A stretch of 64,000 bases of DNA from Episyrphus balteatus (lineage: Eukaryota; Arthropoda; Insecta; Diptera; Syrphidae), in the NCBI RefSeq assembly GCF_945859705.1, contig NC_079137.1, forward strand, positions 51,864,552 through 51,928,551, in the 5' to 3' direction. The position numbers and the translations under genes were made by a program. Each line of letters opens with the position of its first letter. Position 1 is the first letter of the stretch. Below are positions 46,480 through 57,955 of this stretch, piece by piece. Below the pieces are notes generated by a model that ran no database searches, was not told the DNA's origin, and saw only the letters and a list, made by a program, of their open reading frames with translations.

Positions 46480-48540
46480 TATTGAGTTTTATTTATAATA
46501 TACATTCACTATATACAGCCGTTTTGTTTTTTTTTTTTTTTCTTATTTAAAATTTTAGTATGAATTTATATTATTATCCTATCAAATTCATATAGAATTT
46601 AAAATTAAACATTATTTTTTTTTTCCTTACATTTAAAATTTAATAATTTTGAGTTTTTTTTACTTTTTTTCTTTTGATTTTTTTTATATTATTTCACAAA
46701 TTTATAACAAAAATATAAAAACAATTGAAAATTCATTTTAATAATAAATATAATTTTTTTTTTGTATAATCGAAAATTTAATTTATAGTATTTCCTCTGT
46801 TTGTTTTTTTTTTTTTTTTTTGTTATTTTTTCTTTGGCAAGTTTCTGTATAAATATTTACAATTAACGAAATTACATTAAATCTAACCTAAGATATTATT
46901 TATGTTTGTTTGTTTTATATTTTTTTTAATTACCTAGGGTAGATTTTTTTGCTTTGTTTTATATTTTTGTATTATTATTATAATGTTGAATGAATATTGT
47001 TATCAATCGAAAGGCAATATTTCGACTAGAACAAAGTTTTACTCTGAAAGCTCTTGTCATTTTTGTAATTTTCTTTATGTTTTTTTTAGTTTTCTAAAGA
47101 TTTTTTTGTTTTTAATTGAGTTTTTGAAGTTTATTATATTTTTTTCATTAAAAAAAAATAATTACAATATTAAGTTTATAATTATTTCTATTTTTTTTAA
47201 AGATTGTAATTGTCAGAATAGAAACATTTCCTTGCTAATTTTTATATAACTTAAAAATTAATTTAAATAAAATATGTTTTTTTTTATTTTTCTTGAATTT
47301 TTAATCAAATCAAATAAATTAACCAAATTTCCTCTGACAACTACAATTTTGATTTTTTTAATTCTATTTTAGAATTATTTATTGACATTACGTATAAAAC
47401 ACTGTTTTCATTTTTCTTTGTTTTTTTTTTTTTTTTTAGTACAATTATTACAATTTTGATTACACTTCAATATAATTTAGGCCTTATTTTTTTTTCTATT
47501 TAACAACAATAAAAATTTATGGATTCTAACAGTTTATTATTCACCTAATTAGTTACTTTTTTTATACAATTTTTTTTTAAATGTTTTTAAGTTTAATTTT
47601 TGTTTATATAATTTTATTTAAAAGTATAAATTTACTTTGGTTTTGTTTTTTTTTCACCAGTTTTAATTTTTAAAATTTAATTATTTTTAAGTTATATTTA
47701 GCAGTTAACTATAAGTCGTTTGTTTTTTCACTCTTTTTTTTATTTAATTTTTTTATTTTTATATTTACAGTAACATGAATATTTTTTGTTTTTTATTTTT
47801 TTATAAAAATTTATATGTCCGTTTTTTTTTTTTTAATGAGAAGAGTGAATTTTAAAACGTAATAGTGTTTAATGTTGATGAAATGTTTTCTTTAATTTTT
47901 TTTATTAGTGTTGGATGTAGGTATACATGTTTTAATTGGAGAAATTTGCTTAGAAAATTTGAAAATAAATTTGATTCGTTATGTGATTTGGTTTTTATTA
48001 ATTTTTTTTTAAGATTTTGATTAACATTTAAGATTTTATTATTTTGTTTGTCGATTCATATTTAATATGGACTTGAGAGTAACTATAACAACCTTTTCGA
48101 GCATACAAATGAGATTGTTTTGAACAATACATTGAAAAAAAAACTTCAGTTAAAAAAAAAATTTTGAAAATTTTTAACAAAATATTTGAAGTTATAAAAA
48201 TACGAAAATGTTGTTTTTATTTTTTAGGTATACCCAAAAATCGCAGAAAAATTAAACAAATCCCAAATTATTATGAAAAATAAATTAAAAAATTAATTTT
48301 TAAATACTTAATTTTTAATTTATTAATTCTTTTGAAAATAGAAATGAACTAATCACCCTCATTTTGCCTTTTTTGTTTTTAAACGCGACTGTATTTTGTT
48401 TTTTATTTTGCAGAAGTGTTGTTATTTTATTAAAGTTTTTTTTTTTTAATTTGTTTTTTCTTAGAAACATTTTTTTTTCGTTATATAATTTTTTAATTTA
48501 TAATTAAATATTTAAAAAATTTCAACACTTCTATTTACCG
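46480..48540 (-). other. Possible long 3' UTR of the minus-strand gene
   Basis: This 2-kb stretch is T-rich on the plus strand (A-rich on minus), contains none of the repeat families, and lies directly downstream of the stop codon at 48541. Several AATAAA signals are present on the minus strand, the most distal near 46490 (plus TTTATT within GTTTTATTTATAATATAC). Long, AT-rich 3' UTRs are usual for neural and developmental insect genes. The extent is inferred, and transcription cannot be seen from sequence. The frame at 46983-47249 is a Phe/Ile-rich reading of this composition. Confidence 0.35.
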
Positions 48541-48660
48541 TCAGAATCGTGTCGCATGATTTATACTCCTTTCTTTTGATTTAGCTAAATCATCAGAGGT
48601 CATAATTTGATGATGAAGTTCTTCGGGTACAGTTTTGAGAATACTATGAGCAGATTGATT
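48541..48660 (-). CDS. Terminal coding exon of an unidentified host gene (3' end only)
   Basis: On the minus strand a pyrimidine-rich tract, TTTCTTCTCTCCTAATTTCAG, leads into an exon that is open in one frame for 39 codons and stops at TGA (48541-48543). The other two frames hit stops after 4 and 19 codons. The peptide opens NQSAHSILKTVPEELHHQ and closes SKERSINHATRF. Its composition is balanced, unlike the Phe/Lys-rich noise frames elsewhere, and it is hydrophilic with no membrane segment or known motif. A donor-like CG/GTAAAT lies just after the stop, so a further untranslated exon is possible. Upstream exons were not found in 48671-64000 and probably lie beyond the window or behind long introns. 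The gene was not recognised; the minus-strand direction and terminal position are the secure parts. Confidence 0.62.
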   Translation of the reverse strand, partial: NQSAHSILKTVPEELHHQIMTSDDLAKSKERSINHATRF

Positions 48661-48670
48661 CTGAAATTAG

Positions 48671-51600
48671 GAGAGAAGAAATGGATATTGAAGATTTTTA
48701 GTGAAAAGATTTAAAAAATTTTGTTTTTGGTCATAGAAAAAGAAATTCCTTATGTTTTAAAGTAAAAGAAAGTAGAAGATAATTAGAAGTGAAAAAGAAT
48801 TTTAGAAACTGAAGTGCAAAAAGAAGACTGGCTATGTAAAACATAAAAATGGCTAATGAACATAAAAACAAAAATATTGAAATTATTGTAACAAACGTTT
48901 TAAGCCATAGTTAAAGCGAGTCACCATTTTCGTCAATAAATTTGAACTAAAATAAAATAAAATCAAAAACAAAAATAATGCATTAGAAGTATTTTTGAAA
49001 ATTAAGATTCAATAAAGGCATTTTTGCTTAATCCTTAATGTAATGATGATGAAATGACGAGAAATTGGTCTATTTATCAACTATTTTTAAGAATATCTAT
49101 GAAACGAAGCAAAATCATACTTTTTATGTTGAGTAGGTACAAAATGATTTTCTGAACGCCAAAGTTTTTAAATCTCTTAATCAAAACCGAAAGATGGATG
49201 TGATATCATTATAATGAAAGTGATAAATAGTAGAGGTTCGAAAAGACCACTTTGAGGCACTTTAGATACGCAGTGAAATACGCTGAGGTAGAAGGTACTT
49301 CCAGTTGAAAATCAAATTATTCCACTCAATAGAATGCACAACACAACAGAATCCAAGTTTTTTTTTTCAAATTTAGCAAGCATTTTGGTATTCTGAAATT
49401 TGGAATTTTATCATCCTAAAAAGGTATATAGCTGACAAAAATATACTTTCAAAAAGTTCAAATCTTTTGAAAAACATGACAAAAAATTTGTTACAATTGG
49501 TGTTTAAATACTTAAAAATTAATGAAAACCATAAATATAAAATAAAATTGTTTTTTTTTTTTTTAACAACTTATTTTATTTTTTAGATTTAACTTTTAGA
49601 CCTTCCTTGTTGAACGTTTAATTTCCTACTTGTTCATTTGATAACAATAACTTTTCGATAAATTAAAAGAAAACTAAACAAAAAAAAAAATTATCAATTT
49701 TTCAAGCTTCGACCTTGGATAACTTTCAAATGGTAAGACTTAGGAAAAAGGAATATGAGACTTTTTAAGTAGATTGTTCAAATAACTACAAAAATATGTG
49801 TATATCGAAATACAGTTGCTATTTCAATATAATTCAGGATTTTATATCTACAACAGTCGGAAAAAGTATTTTGACAAAATGAACATTTTTCTAACTGATG
49901 AGAATAATCTGTAACGGTTAAACATAAAATAAGGAAGTTGACGGTTATTTATTAAGTACATTATGGTGAATGTCATAATGGTCAATGTCAGTCATATAGT
50001 TGGTATTATGCTTCGAGGCTGCATTTTTTGTATACAAAGTACTAATTTTAGCGGGAAACAAATATTTTGACAAACGTTCTATTTCAACGTTGGTAAGGTA
50101 AGGTAATGCATTTTACGTGTTTCAAGAACGTATAAAACTGACAGACTTGTTAAGGCCCCGATTTGTAAAAAAAATTGGGCAAAACGGAGGAACTTAGCAT
50201 TTAAATTACTGCATCTTCTGTTGCAAGTCATAATTTCGGTGTGTCTGTTAAAAAAATCTGTGGAGAACTGAATTTGTCACGGGAAACTAAAAATTACCAA
50301 ATATGAAAACATAAAAATATAATTATACAATTATATTATTAAAAATTTACCATAAATGGACAAAAAATGAAAAAAATGCACTAAAAACAATAAACACATT
50401 TTGAAGAATTCACTTTAAATCGGGGATTGACTCCAAAAAGTCTGAATTTGGAAATGCCATTCTTTCATCAGAAACTTTGTTAGCAAAAGTACCCCTTGCA
50501 TTGAGCTCGAAGAAGACAATTTTACCATGTTTATGGGAAGATAACACAGTATTTATCTCATAAAACAAAAATCGAAAAAAAAAATTGAATTCTCAGACTG
50601 ACATGTTGTTGTGCTTTTCGCTTCTGGAACAAACTTGACCAAAATTGTACGGAGCTTCAACAGTTCCTTTACGTTTCCGTAAGGAACGTAACGTATTAAA
50701 ATAATTTACTCTAACATTATGGTTATTTGTAGAAATTAATCATTAATATTTTTTTTGGTTGTGGAGTTTGCAAATTAATCGGTGATTGGAATAAATCAAT
50801 AAACACTTTAAAAAAATCAAATATTGCATCCAAAAACGAATAAATTCTCCAAAAACGAGACCTATTTAGCTATCGTTTATTAATTGACGGATTATTGACG
50901 ATTATTGAGAAAATAAAAAAAAAAAAACCATTTCAATTTCTGGAATCGAACCTCGGAAACCCGATTAAGAGGCAACTACTAAATCACCTAGACTAATACG
51001 AGTTCTGAGGATAAGAAAACTTTTATTTATATAAACCATTTAGGAAATATTGAATCAGAATTGACTTAAAATAGCTTTAAAGATTCTCAAACTGTAAAAC
51101 GATTATCATCGATTCGATTATCGTTTTCAAAATTACGGAATGACCCCCCAGGGTTTAAAAGCCTTTACTCGCTCTTTAGAATTTTTATTTCCGATTTTTC
51201 AAAATTAGGTTCTAACAGTTTTGAATTTGGGGATCTTCAAAGCAAAACATAATAAAAAATATGAAACAATTATACCTTGAGTCATATTATGTATCTGACA
51301 GTTTATAGAATACCTATGCAAAAAAAAAATTAATTTACTTTTTTTAACGAATTTCACAGGAAAATGTAAAAAAATAAAGTGGTAATCACTTAAAATAACT
51401 TTTTAATGGTTTTTACCAGCGAACGAAAAATGTTTAGAAACAAATTGAATTGTGGATTTCAAAACAATATTAAAAATAAAATTATACGCAATTAAAAAAA
51501 ATACATTAAAAAAATACTTAATAACAACATTTCAAAATGATTCAGCTAAAATAGGTTTTTCAACACACTGAAAAAAAAAATTAAAAATGTAAATTTTGAA

Positions 51601-53373
51601 ATTTTGTTAGGTTTTTATATAACGCTTACCTACTTGAATGCTACGTTTTTAATAATTTTTATTTTATTTATGGAGACATTTGTTATAAATGTACGGTATT
51701 AAGTCTAGTTGAAGCGAAACGATAAATGTTCTAAGTCTCCAAAGTCATAAAACTTTTTTTTTTTTGAGAAAGAAAAATGATCTGTACATTTTAATGTGAG
51801 TGAAAAACAATTGAAAACTCTGCAAATATTCTAGCAAAGATAAGAATTTCGTTGGCCAAGGTGCGTAAAGTTCAACGAAAAAGATTCAAAATTTTCGTTA
51901 ACGCACATTGGAATAATTCTTTTACACATTTTCCTGCAATTATTTATTTGAAAAATCTCAAACTCAGAAATTAAAGTTATAATAAGATCAAAATACCTTT
52001 AAATCCCTTCACCCATTTATAAGAATTAAACCTAATTAATAAAGAATGAAAGAAGTACAAAAAAATATAACTCACAAAACCAAAAAGAATATATTTTCTT
52101 TCTTCACAAAAAAAATGTTATTATCATTCATATTACATCTAATTATAATGATGACAAAGTTTTTCACTTTTATTTCCTCTCGGTGAATTTAAGAAAGTGC
52201 GTGGTTGGTATTATACAAATATTATACCTGAGCTTGTTAATTAAATCCAGACAATGCGCGTCTTTCAATAAAAACTTTTCCATATCCTATCCTCTCCCCA
52301 CATAAATGCCCTTATTATGGGGCTACTTAAAAAGGTCTTAGAATATAAAACCTCAAACCTGATAAAAATATTATCTTCTTCCAAGAGGAGTATCTCATTA
52401 TATTTCCCATGATATTTACCATTGACCTAAGATTACACAAAATATGTCTTGTTGTGAATTTTTTTTTTTTTTGTATAAGTTTTTATGTTTTTTTTTTTTT
52501 TTGCGTACATTTTTTGCGAAAAACATGCAAAAGCATACATCCATCGCCAACCGGGATCTCTGAAATGAACAAGAAAAAAGTTTTTGAGTTTTGTCCTAAT
52601 ACCCCCATGTGACCAATTTAAATCCATTTTTTTCCACACAGATTTCCACCCACACGAGGACCTTTTTTTTTTAGTTGTTCTTATTTTTTTTTGTTGTTGT
52701 TGTGTAAAATCTTTTAACATGAAATGACAACCCACTTAAAAGTTGTTTACTAAGAACAAAAGAACAGGCAGAAAACTCAAGTCCAGAGAGCCGATATACA
52801 TATACCCACATTTTTAAGGACGACATACTCATTCCTTACACAAATATATTTTGTATAGTTAAGTAAAAGGACGAAGAACCGGGATAAAAAAGGCACAACG
52901 ACACAAAAAACTAACAACAACAACAACGATACGAAGACGACGACACGACTGCGATGAGGATAAGACAAGAATGGTAAATGGAAAATAAATTTGCTTGTTT
53001 ACAAGTAACTATACAACTACCATTTGTGTTTTTTTTTTTTAAGCTCAAGAGTAGTACAGAAAAGAACCCTCATGTTAAAAAAAAAAAATTGTATATCAAC
53101 AGTCAAGGGCGTCATCAGGAACTATTCAGTAGGGGATTGTAAAAGATAAAAATTCAACTTTTCACTTAATTGTTCAAACTATTAAATGTTATATGGTAGG
53201 TATGTATTTTGTAGTCATTAAGGGCGAAAAAAAAGAGGATTATCAAGAAAGTTTTTGGTGGAAATTTGAAAATTAAATTTTGCAATTTTTTAGTTTTCAC
53301 ATAACCTTGTTTTTTTTTGTCATAATTTCTTTTAAAATTTTTAGATTAAAATAAATTAAATACTTATAAAATT
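48671..53373. other. Probable intron or intergenic DNA, no exon recognised
   Basis: If the exon at 48541-48660 is real, this DNA is its upstream intron. Sequence is AT-rich and largely unrepeated, with homopolymers at 52460-52500 and 52660-52700 and a GAC/GTC-type simple stretch near 52910-52950. A tRNA-like fragment lies at 50938-50996. The minus-strand frames at 52433-52735 and 52777-52968 are Lys- or Val-rich and lack motifs. Confidence 0.4.
50938..50996 (-). pseudogene. tRNA-like sequence (degenerate, Lys-CTT-like)
   Basis: On the minus strand, GGTTCGATTCC (50942-50952) is a perfect B box. It is preceded by CTCTTAATCGGG, which resembles the anticodon loop of tRNA-Lys(CTT), and by TGATTTAGTAGTTGCC in the D-arm/A-box position. 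The anticodon and T stems do not pair well, and no acceptor stem is evident. It is therefore a tRNA pseudogene or the head of a tRNA-derived SINE, not a working tRNA. Confidence 0.4.
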
Positions 53374-53375
53374 TA

Positions 53376-54931
53376 GTGCGTAAGCGATACAGTTATTGAC
53401 ACCCATAAGGAATTTTTCAGTTCACACAGCTGGCAAATATAATTGGTATGGATATGTGAAACTCTGAGTACATTTTTAAATACCTTACTCAATTGTTTTT
53501 TATTATATTTGTATTAAAATCGGTTAAGACATTCGTGATGTTGTTAAATTTTGATTTTTCTAAAACTCTACTAAAATATATAATTATTGACACTCTTGTA
53601 CAGCTATTGACATCATATATTTATACAATTATTGACATATCTTCAAACAGACAGTTGGAAATACAAATTACGATTTTTTTGTTTAGGCTGATTTAAGTCA
53701 TTTTCTTAAACCTTTACGTGGCACCCTTTGAAGGGTGTCGGCTCAAAAATGCATTAAACTAGCCGTTCGCCTGTTTTGTGGCCCAAATGGATTTTCCTTT
53801 TTGTCTTCTTCAAGAAAACAAACCCTTGACGGCATGAAGTACATCCTCTCACAAATAACATTTCAGCTTCGATAAAGGTATTACCGAAGATACATTTCAG
53901 CTTTTGTTAAACTTTAGTTAGGTTGTTGGGCATGGAAAAAGGCAACGTTATACAAGTTAAACCCTTTATAACAATGTACTTATAAGGTCTTACAGAATCT
54001 TAAACGTAGCTTTACCGAAGCTCTATCGAAGCTTTTAGATTTGACAGATAGTTTATAAATTGACTAACCAAGCTTATCCGAAAAACAAGCTTTCTTCGGT
54101 TAAGTTTCTTTAGGAGTATTCAAACAACTTACTACAAGTTGTTAAACTTCTATAAGCAATTAAATTCTGAAGCAAGCTCAATACAAGCTGTATCAAAAGT
54201 GGTACCTGCGAGATTTCAATTGTCAGAAGCTGTTGTGTTAGTTGAGTAGTTCGAGGAATATGAAAAAATTTGGCTGCAGCCTTTTTGGACATCTTTTGTA
54301 TCCTCACAGCTTCAAGAGCGTTTTTCGAGGTCCGTTTTGGTGTATTTCCTAGTACATTTAGGCATTTTTCCAGCTTAGTATTCATTTAAAAGAGTGATCT
54401 AATTATTGACACTCTTTATAAGTACAACTATAGACACAGTGTCAACGTTTGTACTCCAATACAAGACAGTTATTGACACAGGGGTGTCAATTATAGAAAA
54501 TGTTAAAATCTTAAGACAGTAGTTGACACCCCATTTTATTAAATATATAATAAGAGAAAAACAATAAAAATACATTAAATCCTTCTCCAGGACATTAAAT
54601 TTCATATATTATAAACTTTTATGATCATACTTTTACTAAGTACAACATAATTATCGACTTACATGTTAAGATTCCTTAACGAAATAGACACTTTTTTACC
54701 AAAAAAAAACACACTCTCGTAACAGTGATGTTTACGTTTCAAAATTTAAAACAAAATTGAGTAGCTACCTCCCAACTAAAAACAAAGAGTGAGAGAATAA
54801 GAAAGAGCGAAGAAATTAAAAAAACGGTTTATATAAATCGTTGCGATTTTTTCCTATAAAACGTTCTTTACGAAGAGGGTGTCAATAACTATATTGAAAT
54901 TTTGCAGTGTCAATAATTGTATCACTTACGC
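53376..54931 (-). mobile_element. Pogo/Tigger-like element, TA target, decayed
   Basis: Terminal repeats GTGCGTAAGCGATACAGTTA and the near-complement TTGTATCACTTACGC are flanked by TA (53374-53375 and 54932-54933). ATTGACAC recurs in both orientations along the element, at about 53391, 53587, 53627, 54405, 54472, 54485, 54525, 54882 and 54908, forming unusually numerous subterminal repeats. A minus-strand frame at 54110-54385 starts with a psq-type helix-turn-helix like that of pogo/Tigger transposases. The rest of the transposase is missing or frame-broken, so the element cannot move itself. Confidence 0.75.
54110..54385 (-). pseudogene. N-terminal fragment of a pogo/Tigger-like transposase
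   Basis: The first 48 residues are convincing. ALEAVRIQKMSKKAAAKF followed by FHIPRTT is the psq helix-turn-helix pattern (alternating Ala/Lys helix, then IPRTT) used by pogo/Tigger and jerky-type transposases to bind the terminal repeats. After residue 48 similarity stops and the frame becomes Leu/Ile-rich, which suggests a frameshift or deletion. The CENP-B-type domain and the DDE catalytic region are not found in the 730 bp downstream, although FLEEDKKENPFGP in another minus frame near 53800 could be a scrap of it. It lies in the middle of the TIR-bounded element. Confidence 0.65.
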
Positions 54932-54959
54932 TATTTAAATTATTCAAACGATTAACCGT

Positions 54960-55706
54960 TTTAAAGTCTTCGACCATGACTTTCACATGGGGATAAAAAC
55001 CCAAACTTTAGAACTCGGTACACTTTTATATCTAAGTACTTTTTGTGCCAGCATAATTTCAACATAAGAGAACTTGGCTCTCTTTTTAGAAGTAATGTTT
55101 TTGTAGCGATTTCACTACTTTTTGCAAGGTATGGGTGTTGAATTGAAAATCTCTATATTTGATGAAAATTCAGCGGAAACATCAAATTTTAAAATTTTTC
55201 CTTTTATAAACTACTAGCTCCACCATTCTACCAAATTTCAAGATTCTACGATAATCAGAAGTGCTCTATAATATTTGATGATAATTCAGCGGAAATGGGC
55301 GGATGCCACGCCTCCTGAATTGAAAATCTCAAATTTTCGATTTTTCCCTTTGTAAACACCACAAGTCCTATCACAGTGTAAAATTTCAAGTTTCTACGAT
55401 AGCGGGAAGTAGTCCATAATAATTTTGATGATCTGCCAGTGAGTGAGTGAGTGAGTGAGTCAGTCAGTTACGGTTTTTGCGATTTTTGAAGCATTATATC
55501 TCAGAAACTACTCATCGTAAGAGGCTGAAATTTTGTGAGGAGTTTGGTTTTGACCAGATCAACAAATGTAGCGAGTTTTAAATTTCTAGCATCTTTGGTG
55601 TGGAAGTTAGAGGGGGGGATCGAAAACGGCCTGAGTTGTTTCCTGTAAATAAGGGTGTAGTGCCAAAGTTGCTAGAGAACTTGGCTGGGCACTACCGTGC
55701 CCCTTG
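54960..55706 (+). repeat. Dispersed-repeat-like unit with GAGT microsatellite and terminal hairpin
   Basis: A GAGT/CAGT microsatellite (55438-55468) is followed by about 200 bp of balanced sequence, then by the hairpin GGGCACTACCGTGCCC (55687-55702; 6-bp stem, 4-base loop) directly before CTTGA. The same AGAACTTGGCT phrase appears twice, at about 55070 and 55677, which could mark boundaries of a 600-bp unit. A microsatellite plus a 3' hairpin is Helitron-like, but the canonical CTRRT end is absent, so the class is uncertain. TGATGATAATTCAGCGGAAA-like phrases repeat at about 55160 and 55275. Confidence 0.5.
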
Positions 55707-56548
55707 ATTTATTGAAAAAAATTTAAATGATTAAATCCAGTAGAAAAATAGAATAACTTTGTATGTGCCTGTTAAATTCTTAAACGTTTTTCACAAACAA
55801 TTGGTATGATATTTTTAAGGTTATATTAATTTGTCAACACTTAAAGTCATAATTTTGAAAAAAAAAAAAAAAAATTTATTAACGGGTTAATAATCAAATG
55901 ATTTTTTCAAAAAAATTGTAATTTTTTATAAAATCCAAATACTATTCGTCGCCTGAGAATTGTTTTGTCGTATACGCCAATTTTGGAATTTTGGGAAATC
56001 GCATTTTAAGGTTTGAGCTTTTATAAAAAAAAAACTTGCCGATAGATTCTTTTCAATTTTTAATAGAATATTTTGTGCGATATCTTCTTTATATTTATGT
56101 TGTCAAAATTGTCACATCTATTTTAGTTTTCAAATTATCAAGGTTTTTATCCAAAATCAGTTTGTCGTAAACGCCACCAAAATCAACTTTTTTTTCCATC
56201 CCGTACACGTACGACAAAGTAGGCGCACGTACAACATTCCAATACTAAAAAATAAATAAAAAAAATTTCACAGTTCGTTTTTATTTATTAATTAAATATT
56301 TAAAAAATAGTTTCTTATTACATAGAAGTAGTATTGGTTTGACTTAGAGGCTCAATTATTAAAATAAATATATCTAAAATAAAGAAAAACCAAAAAATAT
56401 GACCATAAACATAAAAAAATTTAAAAAATGTCTTAACAAAAAATAAAAGTCATCCCATGGCTATGAAATATGAAAGAAATAAAATAAAAATAAACCAAAT
56501 TTGGTTAAATTAATATATGGTCATAAATAAAAGTAAATTAAATAAATA

Positions 56549-56830
56549 TCAAACTAAAGAATTTATTCTAATTTTTTGATTTGATGCTTCATAATATTCT
56601 TGGTCTGATTTAGGCATAAATATGAAAAGGCTTTTAATATCAATAATCTTATCCTTAGTTATCGAGTTAGATTTTTTAGTAATTTGAAGACATTGGCTGA
56701 ATAAATTTACAGGAGTTGCTATGGTAGACTTTTTATATGTTTTAAATATTGATGAGCTTTTATATTCCACTTTTCTACCGCTCGCTTTATAAAATAGTGT
56801 AAAAGTATCATCAGTATCATCAATTTGCAA
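56549..56830 (-). CDS. Transposase-like ORF fragment (93 aa), family unknown
   Basis: The frame has balanced composition, unlike noise frames. It contains ATPVNLFSQCLQITKK and later DIKSLFIFMPKSDQEYYE before an early stop. An Ile/Leu-rich 'DI.SL..FMP..D.EYY' tail of this kind occurs, to my knowledge, at the C-terminus of repeat-encoded proteins in insects, but I cannot name the family. The start Met is probably not authentic: a real protein would continue upstream, where the DNA becomes the GC-rich duplicated block. Its position inside a TIR-bounded element makes a transposon origin likely. Confidence 0.45.
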   Translation of the reverse strand: MQIDDTDDTFTLFYKASGRKVEYKSSSIFKTYKKSTIATPVNLFSQCLQITKKSNSITKDKIIDIKSLFIFMPKSDQEYYEASNQKIRINSLV

Positions 56831-56933
56831 ACCAATAATGCAAATTTAGCGAAGAACAATGGCGCCTTAAAAAAATAATTTTCGACCAGCAGGTGTTTTT
56901 TGCGAGCGGGTGCAATAACAAAACTCACAGCAA

Positions 56934-57215
56934 CCCTTTTTCGCTTCGTTCACGACAACACGCGTGAACTAAGAGGCGCCACGGGCTCGGCGCCCACGAC
57001 TACAGTCGACTTGTTGAACTTGTGTGTTCGATACAAGATCAATAAGTTGAAGACAGCGCGCGCGAACGAAGTGACAAGATCAATAAGTGTACAACAATAA
57101 AACAATAAAACTGCGACCTTTTTTCACTTCGCTCAAGACAACGCGCTTGAACGAAGCGGCGCGACCGACGGTCGACTTCTTGATCTTGTGTTCGATAGAA
57201 GATCAACAAGTGTAC
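56934..57215 (+). repeat. GC-richer imperfect duplication inside the transposon
   Basis: Two versions of a roughly 110-bp block lie at about 56934-57060 and 57115-57215. Both share CGCTTCGTTCACGACAACRC-like, GTCGACTT and GTTCGATASAAGATCAA phrases. A CGAACGAAGTGACAAGATCA segment stands between them. The block contrasts sharply with the AT-rich surroundings. Confidence 0.65.
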
Positions 57216-57955
57216 ATATTTATAAGCGGTACTTGTGACCGAGGATGAGGTCAAGTATCTAGCGGCAGGAAAAAACGACAAGAACCATGACAAAATTAAA
57301 TACAACAATTGAGATGTCTCTCAGATGCACATTTTTCTTCCTTGCACCTCTAGGAATAGTGCAAAACCTCAAGTAGCGCAAAGCTTAATGCAGCCCTTAG
57401 TTTTTAAATTCATTGTCCTTATAGCACATGAAGTCCTTATTTTCAATAAATACTTTTCTAGTAGGTTTATTATATTTGTTTATATTCTATTTGGGTCATA
57501 TACCTACATACATGTAAGACAAAACAAGTTCGAAATTTTCTACCCTATCTGTTTTGTACGACGTACGACAAACCAATACTGAAGAAAAAAAAGCTGAAAA
57601 ATACATAGAATTTTTGTCGTAAACGCCAAAAGTTGGAGCTTACGACAAACCAACGCTAATCCGATGCTTATTTTGTGGATATACGACAAAATGCACACTA
57701 ATTATCTCAGTAACGGTAAACGATAGGACAAATCTGATAACAGAAATGAAAAGAGAACGTTCTAAAACCTATTACTACATATCCAGTTTAAAAAAGTGCA
57801 TTTTGGCGTTTACGACAAAACAATTCTCGGGCGACGTATTGGAAAAACGAAGAGGGATACTAATATTTTTTTTGTTGTAGAATCCAGCATACATACATAT
57901 AGATCATGAGAACCGTTCGTCGTAAAAGAAAAAAAAAAAAACGAACACTATACAA

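Larger units (their letters stand above)
55947..57836. mobile_element. 1.9-kb DNA transposon of unassigned family with TTTGTCGTA motif repeats
   Basis: Ends CGTCGCCTGAGAATTG and the near-complement CAATTCTCGGGCGACG, with complementarity continuing through TTTTGTCGTATACGCCA (about 33 bp), define the element. The flanking TATT at 55943-55946 and 57837-57840 is a possible 4-bp target duplication. The motif TTTGTCGTAWACGCCA or its complement recurs at about 55965, 56161, 56210, 57557, 57612, 57640, 57681 and 57803. A minus-strand ORF (56549-56830) and a GC-richer duplicated block (56934-57215) lie inside. A 4-bp duplication is known in Sola and piggyBac elements, but the target here is not TTAA and the family is not established. 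Confidence 0.75.

Noticed and set aside
50938..50996. Functional tRNA gene
   Set aside because: The B box is perfect, but anticodon and T stems do not pair and no acceptor stem closes, so it is listed as a tRNA-like relic.
54960..55706. A definite Helitron 3' end at the GGGCACTACCGTGCCC hairpin
   Set aside because: The hairpin is good, but the following bases are CTTGA rather than CTRRT and no TC-start 5' end was found, so only a repeat-like unit is reported.
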